DNA from: Branchiostoma floridae
Lineage: Eukaryota > Chordata > Leptocardii > Amphioxiformes > Branchiostomatidae
NCBI RefSeq assembly: GCF_000003815.2
Contig: NC_049979.1
Location: 1,159,865-1,223,864 of the forward strand
DNA: 64,000 nucleotides
Reading direction: 5' to 3'
Part shown: positions 59,720-64,000 of the stretch, piece by piece
Position numbering within the stretch: position 1 is the stretch's first letter
Layout: every line of letters begins with the position of its first letter
Notes under the pieces: model-generated
Told to the model about the DNA's origin: nothing
Databases searched by the model: none
Seen by the model: the letters and a program-made list of their open reading frames with translations, nothing else
Program-made: the position numbers and the translations under genes

Positions 59720-59870
59720 CTGGATGTTCACTGATACACAGCCACCAGTTGAGCCCGTAAAAACCGTAAAAGTTGTGAAAATCTGCGAGATTGAACAGGC
59801 ACCTCCGCGTTGTTCGTGTACCCACGCCGTTTTCGATCAGACAGGAAGTTGCAACGCTTGACCCGGAAGT
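59720..59870 (-). promoter_or_regulatory. Orphan copy of the ZNF promoter / 5' exon
   Basis: Same elements as at 26.9 kb: ACTTCCGGGTCAAGCG, then GAACATCCAG|GTAAGA. On this strand its gene would lie at lower coordinates, but none of the DNA visible from 53.8 to 59.5 kb encodes zinc fingers. It is either a remnant of a lost unit or serves sequence missing in gaps. Confidence 0.5.
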
Positions 59871-60069
59871 CCTCTTTTGACCTACTTGGTTATGGAAATG
59901 AGGCCTTTATTTGCATACCAGTAATCTAAATGTGTCAAAATTTTGTAGTGCTACCATGGAGCGCATTGGGTTAATAAAATTTCCTTATCATAATACTAGA
60001 GTACAATGTTCAAAGTATGAAAGTCATTTTATTATTATTGTAGCAAAGAAGACTATTCAATCATTTCCT

Positions 60070-60103
60070 TAGTCTCTACCAGACTCCTATAGGTCGCTGG
60101 GGG
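60070..60103. mobile_element. Truncated MITE end (TAGTCTCTACCAGACTCC), cut by a gap
   Basis: The first 34 bases match the end of the hairpin MITE at 10079 (TAGTCTCTACCAGACTCC, then GGTCGCTGG). The rest is in the gap at 60104-60203. Confidence 0.7.
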
Positions 60104-60914
60104 NNNNNNNNNNNNNNNNNNNNNNNNNNNNNNNNNNNNNNNNNNNNNNNNNNNNNNNNNNNNNNNNNNNNNNNNNNNNNNNNNNNNNNNNNNNNNNNNN
60201 NNNGGTCCAGCATAACTTGTTATTTAGGTACTAGTATCTCGTGTTTCGCACAGGCTATGGTCAATTTCTATGTGGTAGTTGCCTCTTGTGCACAGGGAAA
60301 AGTGACATAAGTTTGGGCCCACTAGCAGCTTCCTTCGGGACTGCAGGGGCATTTTAGTCATAGATTTTGAATCAGGAGAAGCAAAGAATGCAGGAATGAA
60401 GTTTCTTATTTTTTTACCTCTCTTTGACCAAGATTCCTTGAAGACCAATGTAGCCGTAATGGTATGCAATGTAATCATAATGAAATATGCAAATAATGAC
60501 TTGATTTGCACATTTGCTTAAGAAAATTTTATTCCAATTGTGCTAAATGACAGGTACTTGGTACTCACGTAACTTGAAGAAGAGAACACAGAGACAAACG
60601 TGCTAATTTGCATAATCAATAACAAAAAAAATTGTACACTATGCTTGTTTGCAACATGGATAACTTGAACAAGTGAATAAGAACGTGAATAACACGAATG
60701 AGTGTAACAAGATGCCCAGATACCAGATAAGGCCCAATATTAGTTCTATCATTATTACAAAATGTACCACCGATACTGGTATCACTTCTTACCGTCAACT
60801 ATGCAATTTTTTCCAAAATAGGTTTGTATACATGTAGATATTGACAGAAAAAGCTTAAGAGAGTTCAAGAGACTGCCTGTGCCGCGGTGGAACATGTCAG
60901 CAAGGAACAGCACA

Positions 60915-61560
60915 AGATTGACTCATCCTCCTATGCAGATAGCCTGGAATCCAGCCGTACTGTGCGTTGGTCGCTCTGCTCCTGCCAGTACGTCTGGCAT
61001 TCGTTAGCATTGGAACGATTGGCATTTGAATATTCGCACACTTTATGTGCGCGATTTCTGATTGGCTGTTGGCTCCAAGCCCCCTTCGCAAAGCACCACC
61101 AAGGTGGAAATCGAACACACAGAATCATGTTTACAGTTCGTAATCGAACGGAACACTACTTCTATCTTTCCCGCATTAGTGACGTAAGGACCGATCTTTC
61201 CAATGCTAACGAATGCCAGACGTGTTCGCAAGGAAGCAGAGCGACCAAAGCACAACACGGCTGGATTCCAGGCTACTATGCAGAGACATCCAACAGCCAA
61301 ACTGCCTGTCTGGATGTACCCTGCTCTTTCAACCGTCACCCTTAGTTCCTGACCACCCTGCTTATAAATATTAATGAGGTTACCCTTATACATGCGAGAC
61401 AGCTTTTGAAAATGGAAAGCCTATTCTCTGATTGGCTGACAGCTGGTTTGGGGGGGGGGGCGTCCACAGGAACTAAGAGTGACGGTTGAAAGAGCAGGGT
61501 ACATTCAGACAGGCAGTTTGGCTGTTAGATGTCCCTGCGTAGGAGGATAGATAGACTGGG
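60915..61560. mobile_element. Second inverted-repeat element, interrupted by the nested MITE
   Basis: The left arm, read after removing 60940-61284, is ATCCTCCTATGCAGAGACAT then CCAACAGCCAAACTGCCTG and TCAACCGTCACCCTTAGTTC. The right arm (about 61455-61556) is its inverse (GAACTAAGAGTGACGGTTGA; CAGTTTGGCTGTTAGATGTC; GCGTAGGAGGAT). Outer limits are approximate; no target duplication found. Confidence 0.75.
60940..61275. mobile_element. MITE with long TIRs, TAG...CTA ends and 9-bp target duplication (nested)
   Basis: 336 bp. Both ends start TAGCCTGGAATCCAGCCGT, and the inverted similarity runs for about 85 bp (GGTCGCTCTGC, CGTCTGGCATTCGTTAGCAT). Target duplication CTATGCAGA at 60931-60939 and 61276-61284. 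It sits inside the left arm of a second inverted-repeat element. Confidence 0.92.
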
Positions 61561-62328
61561 ACAATGTTACTAAGTAATGTACTTGATCATGATCCTGACT
61601 TGTTTGCAAGGAGTGTGGGGGTGGGGGGGCATCCAGATCTGCCGACAACAGAGTACATCAAACAGGGACAGAGGGCGCCACTATCTCAGACCTGTGAATG
61701 ACTAAGTGGGCGCGTTGATCTCATCCATATAATCAAATCGGTGCCCTTACTGGTCTCACATTTGCCATAGTTCTCTGCCATGTTCCAACTTTACTATGCT
61801 CACTCCACTCAAATCATGTTCCGATCCGTGTCTCCTTAGTGCTGCACTTACTGTATGGCATACATCTTGTACTGAACTGTCCCCAGTTCTTTCCTCTTTT
61901 TTCTCCATTCAACACCTGTCCACAAATGACCAGTTTCTCCTGATGACCCAGCTATACATAAATGGCCGTCATGTTCCTCCAGGCTTTTAGCTAGGATTTT
62001 GTAATAGGGAGTCCAGACTTATTGGTGAGTCGCGGTAAGTGACTATTGTTTGTAGGGGGGGGTCTGTGGGCATCCACCTTCCATGGTGCGGAGTTTTTGA
62101 TGAATTAAGTTTAAAAAGTGCATTCTTAGGTATCCCAAGAGGCAAAAATACTGTTCCAGAGGTCACAGTAGAAGACTGTGACCACAGATGACCTGGTAGC
62201 ATCCCTAGTCAATCAGACTTTCATGCTTGTCAGACAATTTTCTCCCCAGTGTAAGCGCGTCCAGGGGCATCAAATTTCTTGTTATTCTGAGAAAAGTGCA
62301 TTCAGATGACGCGTTGACGCATGCCTGG

Positions 62329-63525
62329 CTAAAAGCCTGTGTTCCTCAAACATTCAGCTTTTGTGTGAACTTGCTGGTGTCTCTTCAAAGTGTTCAGGTG
62401 ACGGAACCGTTTACTGCACAGTACACAGGTGTAGGGCTTCTCACCTGTGTGGGTACGCATGTGAGACTTTAGACTACCTGGCTCACTGAACTGCCTGCTA
62501 CACTCCTTACACTTGTAAGGTTTTTCACCTGTGTGAGTGCGCACGTGCGTCTTCAGAGTTGCCCGCTCACTGAACTGCTTGCTGCACTCCTCACACTTGA
62601 AGGGTTTTTCTCCTGTGTGAGTTTTCATGTGATTCTTCAGAGCACCTGTCTGCCTGAACTGTTTGCTACACTCTTCACACTTAAAGGGTTTCTCACCTCT
62701 GTGAATTCGCATGTGGGTCTTCAGATTACCCAGCTGACTAAATTTTTTGTTACATTCCTCACACTTGTAGGGTTTCTCCCCTGTGTGAGTTTGCATGTGG
62801 AGTTTCAGATGATCCAGTGCACTGAACTGTTTGCCACACTTCTCACACATGTAGGGTTTCTCCCCTGTGTGAGTTCGCAAGTGACTCTTTAGACTACTTA
62901 GCCCACTGAACTGCCTGCTACACTCATTACACATGTACGGTTTCTCCCCTGTGTGAGTGCGCATGTGGGCATTCAGAGTATCCAGCAGTTTAAACTGTTT
63001 GCTGCACTTCTCACACAAGTAGGGTTTTTCACCTGTGTGACACCGCATATGTTTCTTCAGTTTACTCAGCTCAATGAACTGCTTGCTGCACTCCTCACAC
63101 CTGTGGGGTTTCTCCCCTGTGTGAGTGCGCACATGACGCTTAAGACCACTCAGCTCAGAAAACTGTTTGCTGCACTCCTCACACTCGTAGGGTTTCTCCC
63201 CTGTATGAGTTCGCCTGTGTCTCTTCAGTGTAGTCAGCCTAGCAAACTGCTTACTGCACTCCTCACACCTGTAGGGTTTCTCACCTGTGTGAGTTCGCAT
63301 GTGCCTTGTCAGGTCTGCCGCCCCACTGAACTGCCTGCTACACTCCTCACACTTGTAGGGTTTCTCACCTGTGTGAGTGAGCATGTGCGTTTTCAGAGTA
63401 GCCATCGTACCAAACTGCCTGGTGCGCTCTTTGCACGGGTACAATTTTGTGGCGGACAGTTTTGTGGCGACCTCTCCCTCACCTCCGTCTTCAGCATCAG
63501 CACAACAGTTGCTATATGTTGCCAT
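62329..63525 (-). CDS. C2H2 zinc-finger protein, 13 fingers (ZNF copy 3)
   Basis: 398 residues in one coding exon. The start MATYSNCCADAEDGGEGE at 63525 follows an acceptor (TTGTCCTTTGCAG) at the same distance as in copies 1 and 2. Thirteen finger units. The first is degenerate (YPCKERTRQF: second cysteine lost), leaving twelve likely functional. TGEKPY/F linkers throughout. The tail KAECLRNTGF has no paralogous match. Third member of the family in the window, on the same strand. Its promoter and any 5' exon are beyond the right edge. Confidence 0.92.
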   Translation of the reverse strand: MATYSNCCADAEDGGEGEVATKLSATKLYPCKERTRQFGTMATLKTHMLTHTGEKPYKCEECSRQFSGAADLTRHMRTHTGEKPYRCEECSKQFARLTTLKRHRRTHTGEKPYECEECSKQFSELSGLKRHVRTHTGEKPHRCEECSKQFIELSKLKKHMRCHTGEKPYLCEKCSKQFKLLDTLNAHMRTHTGEKPYMCNECSRQFSGLSSLKSHLRTHTGEKPYMCEKCGKQFSALDHLKLHMQTHTGEKPYKCEECNKKFSQLGNLKTHMRIHRGEKPFKCEECSKQFRQTGALKNHMKTHTGEKPFKCEECSKQFSERATLKTHVRTHTGEKPYKCKECSRQFSEPGSLKSHMRTHTGEKPYTCVLCSKRFRHLNTLKRHQQVHTKAECLRNTGF

Positions 63526-63689
63526 GACAACAGCAGCCTACACCAATCTGCAAAGGACAAACGAAACAAAATTTCAGATTACACCATAGGTTAACCCTAT
63601 CTAGACCGGAGGGGGGGGGGCTCACTTGTCACTACACTACATCCAGTAGATTTCTAGTAAAGGACATGCCCACATAACCCTCAAGGGGC

Positions 63690-63990
63690 ATACCCATTGT
63701 AATGGGTAGAGTGTTCGCCTTGCATGTGAGTTCAATCCTGAGTTGTGAGTTCAATTTGGGGGACAAGTCATACCAAAGACTTTAACTTTTTCTGCTTAGC
63801 ACTCAGCACTAATAGTAATAATGAGGAAGAGTATGGGCGTTAAACACACGTCACTACTACTAGCGGACTAGCTGGAGTGAGTTCACAAATGTGTGGACCC
63901 AGGGAGATGGGTGCCACCCCTAACCATCTGTTACAAATGTATGGGCAACTTTAACTTTTTTTAACACGCCCACATAGAGTCTTTCGCATG
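63690..63990 (+). repeat. Probable tRNA-Ala-derived SINE
   Basis: The head resembles tRNA-Ala: GGGTAGAGTGTTCGCCTTGC then ATGTGAG and GTTCAATCC. The body contains CTGCTTAGCACTCAGCAC, which resembles a central module I associate with several metazoan SINEs, then an ACTTTAACTTTTTTTAACA-type tail. Limits and family are uncertain. Confidence 0.5.
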
Positions 63991-64000
63991 TAAAGTAGCC

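Noticed and set aside
59541-59861. 106-codon frame starting MFLALVLYFQ as a secreted protein
   Set aside because: The duplicated block at 26.7 kb does not keep the frame, and the block carries a good minus-strand donor; it looks like a non-coding 5' exon.

Overview
The window is animal genomic DNA, and my best guess is a cephalochordate such as amphioxus (Branchiostoma). Genes have spliced, phase-consistent exons. The KIF26 kinesin exon begins with the same Ser/Gly/Glu-rich segment found in vertebrate KIF26 proteins. C2H2 zinc-finger genes form a tandem family, and the non-coding DNA is packed with MITEs, LINE fragments, SINE-like elements and satellites. The species call is inference; no marker in the window proves it. 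Assembly gaps (runs of N) lie at 1134-1233, 12382-12565, 25966-26727, 33017-33116, 39165-39264, 40778-40877, 41872-42150, 55999-56228, 56701-56800, 57839-57938, 59353-59452 and 60104-60203. Those of exactly 100 are probably nominal, so reading frames must not be carried across them.

Layout. 1-20 kb is gene-poor. It holds satellites (201-bp, 31-bp, 191-bp and 38-bp units), several MITEs and a LINE remnant. 20.9-33.0 kb carries two tandem copies of a C2H2 zinc-finger gene unit on the minus strand (17 and 15 fingers), each with similar flanks. 33.1-37.1 kb carries two minus-strand exons of a KIF26-type atypical kinesin: the end of the motor domain and a very large tail exon. A LINE ORF1 gene lies just upstream, on the plus strand. 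39.5-45.7 kb is satellite DNA with 36-bp, 141-bp and about 116-bp units; the last array is invaded by a truncated LINE and by a MITE that was then copied within the array. 47.5-53.7 kb is a ten-exon plus-strand gene encoding a secreted protein of four tandem type-2 cystatin domains. 54.9-56.4 kb is a partial duplicate of its promoter and first exon. 59.5-63.6 kb holds an orphan copy of the zinc-finger 5' exon, nested MITEs and a third zinc-finger gene (13 fingers).

Most interesting. (1) The four-cystatin precursor has a dibasic site before domains 2, 3 and 4, one of them a canonical furin-type RSKR, so it may be a polyprotein of protease inhibitors. (2) At least six insertions share TAG...CTA ends and 9-bp (one possibly 10-bp) target duplications, which indicates one MITE superfamily. 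(3) The 38-bp minisatellite at 12.7 kb is an expansion of the end of one of these MITEs. (4) The zinc-finger unit has been copied at least three times, and one promoter-like block has lost its gene.
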